DNA of 64,000 bases from Comamonas sp. BIGb0124 (GCF_003752175.1 NZ_RJVF01000001.1:101466-165465), one strand, 5' to 3'. Counted from the first letter of the stretch, positions 33,186-42,554 are shown. Translations and numbers: made by a program. The notes: generated from the sequence alone by a model not told the origin.

Positions 33186-35375
33186 TCAAGCCGCCGGAAC
33201 GACCGGATCGCCCGCCGCCCGCTCCGCAGCCACGGGCTGCTGCGGCGACGGCGCACGCGCCTCGGTGGCGGCCTGCATCTCGGCGTGGCCACGCGCCCAG
33301 GCCAGCACATCGGCCATCGGCATGGGCCGAGCCAGGTGGTAACCCTGCATCACATGGCAGCCCAGCGTCAGCAAGGCGCGCATGTCGCTTTCGGTTTCGA
33401 CGCCTTCGGCCACGACCTCGACGCCCAGCGAGCGGCCGAGCTGCAGCACCGCATCGACCAGCACCCGGTTGTTGCGTGATGCCGCCAGGTCGTGCACAAA
33501 ACTGCGGTCGATCTTGAGGCGGCTCATGAACTCGCTGCGCAGCGAAGCCAGCGACGAATAACCCACACCGAAATCGTCGATCGCGATGCGCACATGGGCC
33601 GCCACCAAGGCCGCCAGCTTGCTTTCGGCGATCTCGATGTTGAGAGCGGTTTCTTCGGTGATCTCGATCTCGAGCGACGTGGTGGCGATGCCCTGCTCAC
33701 GCAGGGATTCGAGCACGATGTCGTCGACCGGCAGGCGCGACATCTCGCGCGGCGAGATGTTCATGGCAACCCGCACATGTGCCAAGCCCATGGCCTGCAG
33801 TTGCCGGATGCATTCGCTCACACCCGCCAGAATCACGCGCAGCAGCGCTTCGGACTGGCCCGTGCCGGCGGCCACCGAGATCATGTCTTCGGGGGGAATC
33901 CAGCCGTGCTTGGGGTGTTTCCAGCGCAGCAGCGCTTCCAGGCTGTCGAGCCGCCGGCCGCCATCGCCCAGAATGGGCTGGAACCAGACCTCGATGCCCT
34001 GGCCGCCCTGCATGGCCTGCGCCATGTCGCGTTCGGCATCGCGCCAGCGGTCGAGCTGCCGGCGCAGGGTGGCATCGAAGATATGGAACTGGTTGCGCCC
34101 TGCCCGCTTGGCCACGTAAAGCGCCGCGTCGGCAAAGGCCAGCAGATCGCTCACGCCGGCGTGCCGCTCGACGCAGATGCCGATGCTCACGCCGAACTGG
34201 CCGTACTTGCGCACCTGCGTGCACGACACCGCCGCGATGATGCGCGCAGCCAGCGCCCGGGCCGGCGCATGCGGCGCATGCGCCGCATCCGGCGCGCCCG
34301 GCAAGCCGGCAGGCATGTCCGCGCCTGCGCTCGCGTCGGTTCTCGAGTCGTCGACCCGGGGCACATACAGAATGGCGAACTCGTCGCCGCCCAGCCGGCC
34401 GGCCACCGCCTGCTCGTCGGCCAGCTCGTGCTGCAGCAATCGGCCCACGCCGGCCAGCGCATCGTCGCCCACCTGATGGCCGAACACATCGTTGATGGCC
34501 TTGAAGCCGTCGAGATCGAGCAGCAGCATGCAGGGAACCGGTGCGGCATCGCGGCCCTTGCCCGGTGCAGCCAGCAACCGCTCGGCGGCCTGCATGAAAC
34601 CGTCGCGGTTGAGCAGCCCGGTCAGGCCGTCGTGCATCGAGCGGCGGCGCATCTCTTGCGCCACGTCTTCGGCGCGGGCATGGGCAGTGCGCAGGGAACG
34701 CGCCATGGCCGTCGCCTCGTTGCGCAGGCGGCTGCTGGCACGAAAACCCAGCTCGCTGAGGCGGCTGATGCGGATCAGCGCCCCCAGGTACAGCATCACC
34801 GTGACCGCCAGCGCGATATGGTCGAAACCGCCCGCAACCCAGAGACACCCCACGGCCGACAGCAGCGGCGGCGCAACGAAGGCCATGGGCACTGCCGCAT
34901 AGGCCGGTGCATGCGTGACCGAACCGGCCGTGATGCCGCACACCACGGTGAGATAAAACACCGCCTGCGGCGAGGTATAGCCCTCGCACAGGATGGGCAC
35001 CAGGGCCCAGGCCAGGCCCGACACGAAGGCACTGACCCAGGCCAGCCGCAGATGGCGCTCCACCCCGTGATGGTCGGCACCCTCGGCCTCGTTCTGCCCG
35101 GCGGATGCGGTCTCGCTACGGGGATACGGCCAGCGGCACAGCACGATGCGGCCGAGGTTGACCGCGCTCGAGAGCACGAACCACAACACGCCCTCGAGCA
35201 CCAGGCCCGAGTTGATCGCCACCAGCATGCCCGCCACGCCCAGTGCCACATTGACCGGAATGGCGGTCAGCACGCTGCGCCTGATGGAGGAAAGCTGATC
35301 GGCCCGAACCAGGCGGCTCAGCATGCCGCTGTCCACCGTATCGATGGACAAAGGCGTAGTTTCCGGTTGAACCAT
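33186..35375 (-). CDS. Membrane GGDEF-EAL c-di-GMP signalling protein
   Basis: 729 residues. Five or more N-terminal transmembrane helices (about residues 25-210) form a sensor of unknown type. Then GGDEF with intact RLGGDEFAILY, and EAL with SLEALLRW, DDFGVGYSSLASL and AEGVET all intact. Both cyclase and phosphodiesterase sites look competent. A 40-residue Ala/Pro/Asp-rich insert lies inside the GGDEF domain, after the GGDEF motif. ATG at 35375 chosen (MVQPETTPLS); a longer frame begins at 35438. Convergent with the nuclease-helicase gene. Confidence 0.9.
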   Translation of the reverse strand: MVQPETTPLSIDTVDSGMLSRLVRADQLSSIRRSVLTAIPVNVALGVAGMLVAINSGLVLEGVLWFVLSSAVNLGRIVLCRWPYPRSETASAGQNEAEGADHHGVERHLRLAWVSAFVSGLAWALVPILCEGYTSPQAVFYLTVVCGITAGSVTHAPAYAAVPMAFVAPPLLSAVGCLWVAGGFDHIALAVTVMLYLGALIRISRLSELGFRASSRLRNEATAMARSLRTAHARAEDVAQEMRRRSMHDGLTGLLNRDGFMQAAERLLAAPGKGRDAAPVPCMLLLDLDGFKAINDVFGHQVGDDALAGVGRLLQHELADEQAVAGRLGGDEFAILYVPRVDDSRTDASAGADMPAGLPGAPDAAHAPHAPARALAARIIAAVSCTQVRKYGQFGVSIGICVERHAGVSDLLAFADAALYVAKRAGRNQFHIFDATLRRQLDRWRDAERDMAQAMQGGQGIEVWFQPILGDGGRRLDSLEALLRWKHPKHGWIPPEDMISVAAGTGQSEALLRVILAGVSECIRQLQAMGLAHVRVAMNISPREMSRLPVDDIVLESLREQGIATTSLEIEITEETALNIEIAESKLAALVAAHVRIAIDDFGVGYSSLASLRSEFMSRLKIDRSFVHDLAASRNNRVLVDAVLQLGRSLGVEVVAEGVETESDMRALLTLGCHVMQGYHLARPMPMADVLAWARGHAEMQAATEARAPSPQQPVAAERAAGDPVVPAA

Positions 35376-35549
35376 GACTTTAAAGTGAGCGCTGGGGCGT
35401 TGTATCAGTGCATGAAGCGTGCAGGAATATTCGCACACTTCGCCTGGGCACGGTTAGGGGCGTTTCCAGGGTGTGTACTTTAGACGTCGTCCAGTCTCTA
35501 TTTCGGATCACTGCCCCGCCAAGACCGGGCATCTCTCGTCAACCTCTCG

Positions 35550-36422
35550 TCACTCCGGCAGCGACTGGCCGCTGGCTTGCAGGGCCTGGCGTGCACGGTC
35601 GAGCTGCAGGCGCAGGCTCTCGTTTTCTTCGGTGAGCTCGGCCACGCGCTGGCGCAGGGCCTGCACGTCCTCGGCCGAGGCTTCTTCGTCGCCCTCGGGC
35701 TTGTCCTCGCGCGGCTTGCGCTTGGCGTCGCGCACGCGCTTGGCAGCCAGCTTGAGCTCGTCGCGGCCACCCAGGGCGGCGGCGGCCTGTTCCTCGGCAG
35801 GCAGGCTGGCCACGGTGGCGGCAGCGCTCAAGGTGATCTCGCCGGCCCGCACGGCCGCGACCAGCTCGGGCGCGGCATGCTTCTGGATCTTTTCGATCAT
35901 CACCACCTGGCTGCTGCTCAGGCGTGCGGCCTTGGCCAGCGCTTCACGGGTGTTGAGCGACTGGCTTTCGGCCGAGACCACCACCGCAGCCGGTGCGGCC
36001 GGTGCATTGGCCGAAGGCGGCACGCCGGGCACGGAATCGTCCCAGGGCAGATCGTCCGGATCGACGGGCGTCACCGGCGCGGCACCACGGCGGCCCCGGC
36101 GCTCGGTCAGGATCTCGCGCTTGCGCAGCGCCAGCACGCCGCGCTGGAAGTCGGACACGCTGCGGCGGCCCAGATGCTGGTCGATCATCCACAGGTGCAC
36201 GTCCTCGATCGACTTGAAATGCGTGTTCTGCACCGTATTGAACGGCAGGCCGTGCTTCTGGCAGATGCCATAGCGGTTGTGACCGTCGACCAGCACGTCG
36301 CCCCATAGCACCAGCGCGTCGCGGCAACCCTCTGCGAGGATGCTGCGCTCGAGCGACTCGTACTCCTCGGGGGTCAGCGGATCGATATAGGCCTTGAGTT
36401 CTTCGTTGACGACGATATCCAT
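35550..36422 (-). CDS. ParB N-terminal-domain protein
   Basis: 290 residues. The N-terminal ParB/Srx fold is visible (LTPEEYESLERSILAEG, VLVDGHNRYGICQKHG), followed by an HTH-like helical part (REALAKAARLSSSQVVMIEKIQ) and a Glu/Gln-rich C-terminal coiled coil. It is not the chromosomal ParB: no parA is adjacent and the CTP-binding GERRxR motif is replaced by DGHNR, the form found in ParB-related DNA-binding and nuclease proteins. Function unknown; possible DNA-binding regulator. Confidence 0.78.
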   Translation of the reverse strand: MDIVVNEELKAYIDPLTPEEYESLERSILAEGCRDALVLWGDVLVDGHNRYGICQKHGLPFNTVQNTHFKSIEDVHLWMIDQHLGRRSVSDFQRGVLALRKREILTERRGRRGAAPVTPVDPDDLPWDDSVPGVPPSANAPAAPAAVVVSAESQSLNTREALAKAARLSSSQVVMIEKIQKHAAPELVAAVRAGEITLSAAATVASLPAEEQAAAALGGRDELKLAAKRVRDAKRKPREDKPEGDEEASAEDVQALRQRVAELTEENESLRLQLDRARQALQASGQSLPE

Positions 36423-36494
36423 GGGTGCAGCAGATTCAAAAATAAAGTTGAGACAAGGGGCGCGATTGTAGTGAGGCCGCAGGCCGACCGGCGC

Positions 36495-37664
36495 TTACAG
36501 GCGCCGGGCGCTTGCCGCCACACCCAGCATCAGCACCGCCAGGCCCATGAAAGCCGCCTGCAGGCTGCTGGCATGGGCCACAAAACCGATCAGGGCCGGC
36601 CCCATCAGCACGCCGGCATAACCCAGCGTGGTGATGGCCGGAATCGAAACGCTCGGCGGCATGTCCGGGTGGCGGCCCGCCAGAGAAAACATCACCGGCA
36701 CCACATTGGCGCAGCCCAGGCCCACCAGCGCATGCCCCAACAGCGCCAGCCCCGCATGCGGCACCAGCACGATCAGCAACAGCCCCGCGCCGGCCACCAG
36801 GCCGCCCCCCAGCACCGCGCGGCGCTGGCCCAGGCGCTGGATGACCGCATCGCCCGTGAGCCGGCCCAGCGCCATCGTCGCAGAGAAAAGCGCAAAACCC
36901 AGCCCCGCCTGCGCCGCCGGCATGCCGCGCAGATCGGCCAGGAACACCGCGCTCCAGTCCAGCATCGCGCCTTCGACCAGAAAACACGCCAGGCACAGCA
37001 GCCCGATAAACAACACGCCACCGCGCGGCAACTGGAAAGCCGGGCCATGCGCGCCGGCCGCCCGCTCTTGCCGCCAGTGCGGCGCGGCCCAGACCGTGCA
37101 GCCCACTATCAGCAACAGCATCACGCCACAGGCCGCCAGCGGCACCAGGCCCAGGCTCAATAAGCCGCTCATGGCCGTGGCGCCCAGCAGGCCGCCCACG
37201 CTGTAGAGACCGTGGAATCCCGACATCATCGGCCGCTCGCTGTCGCGCTCGACCGCCACAGCCAGCAGATTCATCGCGCAATCGAGCGCCCCCGCCCCCG
37301 CACCGAACACAAACAGCGCCCCAGCCAGCAACCACCAGGTCGAAGCCCAGGCCAGCAGCGGCAACATCAGCGCGATCAGCGCCACCGCCCCCACCAGCAC
37401 CTTGCGGCAGCCCAGCCGCGCAGCCAGCGCTCCGGCCATCGGCATCGCCAGGATGGAGCCCGTGCCCAGGCACAGCAGCAGCAGGCCCAGACCGCCTTCG
37501 TCCAGCCCGGCACGGGCCTTGGCAAACGGCACCAGCGGCGCCCACACCGCCACCGCCACGCCGGACACCAGGAACGCCAGCCGCGTGGCGTACTGCTGCG
37601 CGCGCAAAACCGCCGCCGGAAGAACCGAAGACGAAGAAATCGAAACTGGGGAATCGGGAGACAC
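36495..37664 (-). CDS. MFS transporter
   Basis: About 389 residues, 12 transmembrane helices (LAFLVSGVAVAVWAPLVP first). GMGCRK-like loop 2-3 is GALAARLGCRKVLVG. The type resembles the sugar/FucP-YbjJ group of MFS proteins; the substrate is not evident. GTG at 37664 has GAGG eight bases before it and gives a normal N-terminus; ATG at 37721 is an alternative 19 codons upstream. Confidence 0.85.
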   Translation of the reverse strand: MSPDSPVSISSSSVLPAAVLRAQQYATRLAFLVSGVAVAVWAPLVPFAKARAGLDEGGLGLLLLCLGTGSILAMPMAGALAARLGCRKVLVGAVALIALMLPLLAWASTWWLLAGALFVFGAGAGALDCAMNLLAVAVERDSERPMMSGFHGLYSVGGLLGATAMSGLLSLGLVPLAACGVMLLLIVGCTVWAAPHWRQERAAGAHGPAFQLPRGGVLFIGLLCLACFLVEGAMLDWSAVFLADLRGMPAAQAGLGFALFSATMALGRLTGDAVIQRLGQRRAVLGGGLVAGAGLLLIVLVPHAGLALLGHALVGLGCANVVPVMFSLAGRHPDMPPSVSIPAITTLGYAGVLMGPALIGFVAHASSLQAAFMGLAVLMLGVAASARRL

Positions 37665-37909
37665 AGACAACACCTCGACCGCAGACAGGCGATCGCGGCG
37701 CCGATCATAACGAAGCCGCATGACGCACCACCGGATGCCCCGCAGAGCAGCCACGGCATGCACGGCACCCACAGCCATAGCCACGGCCAAAGCGACCGCA
37801 CGCCCCGCCAGGCGGTTAACATGCCGCGCGGGCCCTGCCCCTGCCTGCGCCCTGCCCCGCTCGCCTGCTCGTTCTTTTACCCGCCCTGCCCTGCACTGCT
37901 GCCCCGCCC

Positions 37910-38092
37910 ATGGACTTCCTCAAACTCGCCCTGCTGCTGGCCTTCCCTGCCCTGGTCTGGATCGGCATTGCCCGCTCGCTGATCCAGCGCGGTATCGCGA
38001 CCCACGTCGCCCACACCATGGGCGCCATTGCGGCCATGCTGGTGCTGGTGGGGGCCTTGTTGTCGGTTTCGACGCTGTTCAAGGCGGGTTGA
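37910..38092 (+). CDS. Small membrane protein
   Basis: 60 residues with two hydrophobic helices (LKLALLLAFPALVWIGIA and AIAAMLVLVGALLSVSTL) and a basic loop between them. No family recognised. It is followed by the coiled-coil protein gene in the same direction. Confidence 0.6.
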   Translation: MDFLKLALLLAFPALVWIGIARSLIQRGIATHVAHTMGAIAAMLVLVGALLSVSTLFKAG

Positions 38093-38174
38093 GAACCGCC
38101 TGCCTGGGCACCGGCCGCTGGTGAACCACTGGCGAGAAAAGTTTGGTTTTAGGATGCGACCAACAGGAGATAAC

Positions 38175-38507
38175 ATGGCCGACGTGACCTTCGACACGCA
38201 CCAGTTCATCAAGACACTCGAAGCCGCAGGCATGCCCATCGCGCAAGCCGAAGCGATGTCGGTCGCCGTGCGCGAGTCGCACGACGCCACCGACCTCGCC
38301 ACCAAGGCAGACCTCAGAGCTTGCGAATCAGGCATGCGCTTTGATCTCGAAAGGCTTGAGCAGCGTCTGGACGCGAGAATCGATCAATCGGAAGCCCGCC
38401 TCGACAGCAAAATCGACAAGCTGGAACTGCGCATGACGATCAAGCTCGGCACGATGCTGGTCGCCGCCGTCGGTCTGTTTGCAGGTGTAACGAAGCTGAT
38501 GCAGTAA
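38175..38507 (+). CDS. Coiled-coil membrane protein (DUF1640/CCDC90-like)
   Basis: 110 residues. FDTHQFIKTLEAAGMPIAQAEAM resembles the N-terminus of the CCDC90/DUF1640 family; then a long coiled coil with regular charged heptads (RLEQRLDARIDQSEARLDSK) and one C-terminal transmembrane helix (LGTMLVAAVGLFAGVTKLM). AGGAGATAAC precedes ATG 38175. Homologues are common beside mobile DNA; function unknown. Confidence 0.8.
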   Translation: MADVTFDTHQFIKTLEAAGMPIAQAEAMSVAVRESHDATDLATKADLRACESGMRFDLERLEQRLDARIDQSEARLDSKIDKLELRMTIKLGTMLVAAVGLFAGVTKLMQ

Positions 38508-38693
38508 CCCGCCTTGAGGGCCGAGACGCAGAATCCGGCCGAAATCACGAAGAAATCCGTATCAGCCAGGGCTCAAGGTGACTTTTTTTGCATTCCATGC
38601 CCCAGAAAACAGTTCTGGCGAGCGATTTTCAGCAGATTTCTGTACGGGCAGATGCGATTGAGCGGCATGCTCAGGTCATGCCCGCATCGAGTC

Positions 38694-39209
38694 TCAAGAC
38701 GTCGAATCCGAAGACCCCGACCCCGAGTTGTCGGCCACCGCACGCTGGAGCGCAACCAGTGCGTCGTCCATGCGTTGCTTGGCCACGGTCAGCTCCGACT
38801 CACGGCGGCGGGCCAGTTCCTGAAGCGATGACTCTGCGGGGCGAGGCTCGTGCGCGATGCGCTCCAACTGGTTGTATTGCTTGATCAGGCGAGTGTCGAA
38901 CTTCTGCTCGGCCAGCGTCTGGACCAAGCCCTGGACGATCTCGTCGACCATCGCCCTTTCAGTGAGCTGCACCTGCTCCCGGTAACGGGCCTGGCTCAAC
39001 TCGAACTGCAGCGTAGCGATCAAGCTCAGGATTTCCGAGGAAGTCTCTGTCGCGGTGAAGCTGGTGTCGAGTCGGGCGACGATCTCTGCGTTCATCGTGC
39101 GACCGTTGGCTTTTGCGGCATCTTTGATCCCGTCGCGCATGCCATCCGGCAACCGCACCAACACCTTGTCCGCCACATCGGACGGGTACCCAGACTTCTC
39201 TTCTGTCAT
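38694..39209 (-). CDS. Arc-family ribbon-helix-helix DNA-binding protein
   Basis: 171 residues. Residues 14-50 form an Arc-type RHH unit (DKVLVRLPDGMRDGIKDAAK, then NGRTMNAEIVARL). The remainder is a helical, coiled-coil region (residues 60-155) that may mediate assembly. Left edge of the accessory island. Divergent from the gene at 39339 across a spacer full of TCGATA/ATCGAT repeats, which are likely its operators. Confidence 0.8.
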   Translation of the reverse strand: MTEEKSGYPSDVADKVLVRLPDGMRDGIKDAAKANGRTMNAEIVARLDTSFTATETSSEILSLIATLQFELSQARYREQVQLTERAMVDEIVQGLVQTLAEQKFDTRLIKQYNQLERIAHEPRPAESSLQELARRRESELTVAKQRMDDALVALQRAVADNSGSGSSDSTS

Positions 39210-39249
39210 ACGCCACCGACTCCTCGTCTTTGATAGGAAAAAATAAATG

Positions 39250-39322
39250 TATCGAATCGATATAAATCGATTGCCCTAAAGATGTCGAGTCGCTATATTG
39301 ATCGATATGGCAACTCGATATT
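39250..39322. promoter_or_regulatory. Repeat-rich operator region between divergent RHH-type genes
   Basis: AATCGATATAAATCGATT (39255-39272) has perfect 7-base arms around ATAA. A second near-palindrome, ATATTGATCGATAT, lies at 39294-39307, and single CGATA units flank both. Spaced short repeats like these suit cooperative binding of RHH dimers. Confidence 0.6.
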
Positions 39323-39338
39323 CTACGAGAGGATCCAG

Positions 39339-39977
39339 ATGGCAACGAACGACAAGCGTAAGGCAGGGACGGTGGATCACCACGTCCTGAACTTTGATCG
39401 AACCGGGCAAAAAGACGACTTAAAACGTCAAGCTGCTGCGGGGAAACAAAGCTTGAATCAGCACCTCCTCATGCTCATAGCGGTTGGTGAACAAGCCATG
39501 AAGCGAGTAGAAAAGCTTGACGTCGCCGACGCCGTCATTGCTGATCTCCACCACCTCAAAGCCGTGCTGACGATCTTGAGCCACACGTTTGGTGGTGACT
39601 GCTCCGCCAGTGATCGACCCGAGGAGCTTCAACTGTGCTTGGTCATCCAATGGGCCAGCAATGTCGCGGAACGTTCATACCTCACGGTCAGTGAAAGTAC
39701 CTCGACCTACGGTGACTTGGCAACCGAGCTCATGGAAATGAGCGCACTGCTGACTCTGATCGATACAACGAACCTCGCGCTCGACATGAAGATTGCATTC
39801 AACGATGAGCTGATGAGCGGCTATCTCGACGCGTTGGCGAAGTGTGCGGAGCGAGCGTTGAGAATGATCAATGCTGGCAACGCAGTAGAGAGCATCAGGG
39901 AGAGGCGGTCGTCACAGCACCGCGAGGCGGAAGGCCAAGTGCCCCATCCAGCCAAAAAAACAGCGAAAGCGGCCTGA
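39339..39977 (+). CDS. Hypothetical protein with RHH-like N-terminus
   Basis: 212 residues. ATG 39339 follows GAGAGGATCC. Residues 12-50 (HHVLNFDRTGQKDDLKRQAA then SLNQHLLMLIAVGEQAM) fit a strand-helix-helix pattern as in RHH proteins; the rest is helical with a charged C-terminal tail. No firm family match. GC content and codon usage are less biased than in the core genes. Divergent from the Arc-like gene and upstream of a HipB-like gene. Confidence 0.6.
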   Translation: MATNDKRKAGTVDHHVLNFDRTGQKDDLKRQAAAGKQSLNQHLLMLIAVGEQAMKRVEKLDVADAVIADLHHLKAVLTILSHTFGGDCSASDRPEELQLCLVIQWASNVAERSYLTVSESTSTYGDLATELMEMSALLTLIDTTNLALDMKIAFNDELMSGYLDALAKCAERALRMINAGNAVESIRERRSSQHREAEGQVPHPAKKTAKAA

Positions 39978-40050
39978 CTTTGAAGCCAAGTCAAGGCACG
40001 GTCGTTGTCGAAACGCGCTTTGCTTGCACTCACCCGAACAGGAAACCGCC

Positions 40051-40365
40051 ATGCCAAGCCCACAGCTCACCATGTTTCCACTCGAGCAGCGACTGCTTTC
40101 CGAATTGGGAGAGCGGTTGCGCCAGGCCCGCGAACGACGCGGCTTCAGTCACACATTTGTGGCGCGCGGCGCGGGTGTCTCGCTCGCGGCCGTTTGCAAG
40201 GTCGAAGCGGGTGACCCGGAAGCTGTCTTGGGCCTGTACTTGCGTGTGTTGGCGGTGCTGGGATTGGAAGGCGACCTCGGGCGACTGGCTGCGGATGAGC
40301 GGGTGATACCGAGGGTGGAAGAGTTGGGGTTGGGGATGCGGGCGTTGCCGAAGCGAGGGTTCTGA
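40051..40365 (+). CDS. XRE/HipB-like antitoxin, orphan
   Basis: 104 residues. HTH: LGERLRQARERRGFSHTFVA then VSLAAVCKVEAGDPEAV, and the HipB-like LYLRVLAVLGLEGDLGRLA. AGGAAACCGCC lies before ATG 40051. In HipBA systems the hipA kinase toxin follows directly; here the next sequence is mobile-element and prophage debris, so the partner seems to have been lost. Confidence 0.78.
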   Translation: MPSPQLTMFPLEQRLLSELGERLRQARERRGFSHTFVARGAGVSLAAVCKVEAGDPEAVLGLYLRVLAVLGLEGDLGRLAADERVIPRVEELGLGMRALPKRGF

Positions 40366-40379
40366 AGAAGGTGGAGTTG

Positions 40380-40460
40380 AATCGCCCCGGATTCTCTAGA
40401 CACTCTTGAGCCGTTGGAAATGGCGTCGTTCGAACTCTACAGGCGGAGTATCGCCCGCAG
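40380..40460. mobile_element. Possible IS3-group terminal remnant
   Basis: The stretch beginning TTGAATCGCCCCGGATTCTC resembles the ends of IS3-group elements from memory, and it sits exactly where similarity to a HipA gene would be expected and where the prophage debris begins. No transposase frame remains here. Weak call. Confidence 0.3.
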
Positions 40461-40493
40461 TCCTTCCATGATTTGAAAGCTCCTGAAAAGAGG

Positions 40494-41676
40494 TTATCGA
40501 ACGATGGCTGCCGCCTCGGCGTAGCTCACCTTGTTCTCGGCCGCGTACTGCTTGATGCGAACATCCAGCGCGGCGCGTCGTTGTTGATAGAGACGTCGCT
40601 GTAGCCCTGGTCCGCAAAGCTCACGACTTCACCGGGCTTGGCGGTCTTGCCGGCGCCTGCCGCGTCCTAGGTGGCGATCTCGCCGCCCTGAACGATCTCT
40701 GGCAACTTGCCCAACTCATCCATCAGCGCCTGATGCAATGGCTTGGCTGCCTCTCCGTCGCCGAAGGACACAACGCCAACTTGCCCTTGCGGTGTGGCCA
40801 AGTGGTCAAGCGTGGCCACCAGGACGTCACGGTAGCCGGAGGGCCAGCGGCGTTGTGCCACCAAAGCATCGGCAAAGCTGACGTGGTCGCCGTGCAGCTC
40901 GGCGACTGCTGCCTTGGCTGGTCGGCCTGATGGCTTTTGTTCAAAGCCTAGGCGGCTTCCGCGCGATGCCGAAGCGCCTCGAGTTCTGCCTTTTCGGCAT
41001 CGGTCATGGTGGAGCGCTCGTTTTGAGGGGGTGCCGTGTCGGCAAAACTGCGCAGGCCCGGCGCAGTGGCGGGTTGAGATTCGGCACGCTGGCTCAGTTC
41101 AGCCAAGGACTAGATTTCCCAATCGGGCAGTACCCGATCTGCCTGTTCCAGGCCCTGGGTAGATATGAAGTGGTCGCGCAGCCGGCGCAACATGCGGGCA
41201 ATGACCGAGCCGCCGTAGGCCGGTAAGTCACCATCGCCGAACGAGACGGACACCACGCCTGTGGTGTCGCCAGCGAATGAGATCACCTTGCCGTTGAGAC
41301 CCTCGAGGGCGGGCGTGGCGCCGCCGAGGTAGCCCACATGGCGCAAGTACCACTTGCCGGGCGTAGGGTTGTTGGGGGCGCTGGTTGTGAAGAAGCTGGC
41401 GCTGGGGTGCTTGAAATTGCCCTTGCGGCGCAGCTCGTTGAAATCAGGATCGACCTGGCCCTCAACGCCGATCAGCTTGCCATCGGCAAAGCTGACCTTG
41501 TCGATATACCCGAACGACGGTGACGTGAGCGTCGGGTGGCCCACCACGATGGGGGCTTCACACAGATTGGGGTCGTAGGTCGCGACGACTTCACGGAGTA
41601 TATCTTCCGTGAATTCGACCACAGCGCCTTCTACGCTAGTGGCCTTGCCGACCTTGGAGATATTGAGGGTTGCCAT
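40494..41676 (-). pseudogene. Mu-like phage protease (gpI) pseudogene
   Basis: The first 188 codons read well (VEFTEDILREVVATYDP, PTPGKWYLRHVGYLGG) and match the N-terminal part of Mu-type protease/scaffold proteins. A TAG at 41110-41112 follows; the same frame continues with family-like sequence (SLAELSQRAESQ, then MTDAEKAELEALRHRAEAA) to a second TAG at 40948-40950. Similarity then moves to another frame (GYRDVLVATLDHLATPQ, FGDGEAAKPLHQALMDELG), to a third TAG at 40667-40669, and to a further frame ending YAAENKVSYAEAAAIV. At least two stops and two frameshifts: the gene is dead unless suppressed. Confidence 0.82.
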
Positions 41677-41723
41677 GCCGCCATGGTGGCGGGCACAGCG
41701 TCTTAGAAGATGAGTGACGCACG

Positions 41724-42554
41724 TTACGTGATCACTATGTCAGACCTCTCTATTTTTTTGAATGCCAGTCTTGGCGATTCACAGCCTGTTGCTGTGAACT
41801 TTAATTCGTAACATGCGACAGTAGAGCTTCCGTCTGCATCAAAATATCTTAATACCAAGGATACATTTTCATTTAGCTTTTCACGATGCGCTGTGATATA
41901 CAAAGGAAAATAATCTCCCGGGGAGAGTCTCTCATAGCTAATTTTATTGTGAATTAATTTGTAACTTTGGGATTCAAATTCAAGGAACTCCAATACGCAA
42001 GGTGCTCCAACATTTCTTATTGAGAGATTCAGCTTCCAGTAAGCATGTTCATTTAGACCTGACGTTTCAATTTCAATTTTGAAGATGGGCTGCTTGGCTT
42101 GATATGCAATTCTCTCTGCCTGCGCATCCTTCAAGTGCCGGCGTCTTGTTTCAAATTCCTGATTTCTGACTTGACGCTGGGTTTCTCTAGCGATTCCCTC
42201 ATGGTATTCAAGCTGCTTTTGCGACGCCTCAACCAAGGCCCTTTGTTGCTCTACCGTTTCTTTCAGCTGCTTTGTCTGCGCCTCAAACGCTTCATTACTC
42301 TTGCGAAGTTCTTCGCCTTGTTGAAAATAGCCCAAAACAAGCCAAGCAAATGCTAGAGGACCAAAAGCGCCAGCTAGTAGATCACCAAGAGCATTCGGGT
42401 CAAGTCCTGAAATTTTCCCCCACTTTTTATTAATATAAAAACCAAATCCAATTAAATATATTGGTGTTCCAATTTTTAGCGCCCAACTTAAAATCAGTGA
42501 GACCCGATTTCTCAGTCCTGTGGCGATGTTACTGATTGATGGTTCTTCTGACAT
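41724..42554 (-). CDS. AT-rich membrane/coiled-coil protein, prophage cargo gene
   Basis: 276 residues. Two hydrophobic helices (ALKIGTPIYLIGFGFYI and AFGPLAFAWLVLGYF), then a coiled coil (EELRKSNEAFEAQTKQLKE onward, about residues 80-150) and a beta-rich soluble C-terminal domain (IRNVGAPCVLEFLEF, AHREKLNENVSLVLRYF). The order resembles putative phage abortive-infection membrane proteins, but no motif proves it. Base composition is far more AT-rich than neighbours, pointing to separate acquisition. It sits between two Mu-like morphogenesis genes, a common cargo (moron) position. Confidence 0.7.
   Translation of the reverse strand: MSEEPSISNIATGLRNRVSLILSWALKIGTPIYLIGFGFYINKKWGKISGLDPNALGDLLAGAFGPLAFAWLVLGYFQQGEELRKSNEAFEAQTKQLKETVEQQRALVEASQKQLEYHEGIARETQRQVRNQEFETRRRHLKDAQAERIAYQAKQPIFKIEIETSGLNEHAYWKLNLSIRNVGAPCVLEFLEFESQSYKLIHNKISYERLSPGDYFPLYITAHREKLNENVSLVLRYFDADGSSTVACYELKFTATGCESPRLAFKKIERSDIVIT

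Noticed and set aside
33492..35483. 663-codon + strand frame opposite the GGDEF/EAL gene
   Set aside because: His/Arg/Gln-rich composition typical of an antisense shadow; the minus-strand frame has intact GGDEF and EAL motifs.
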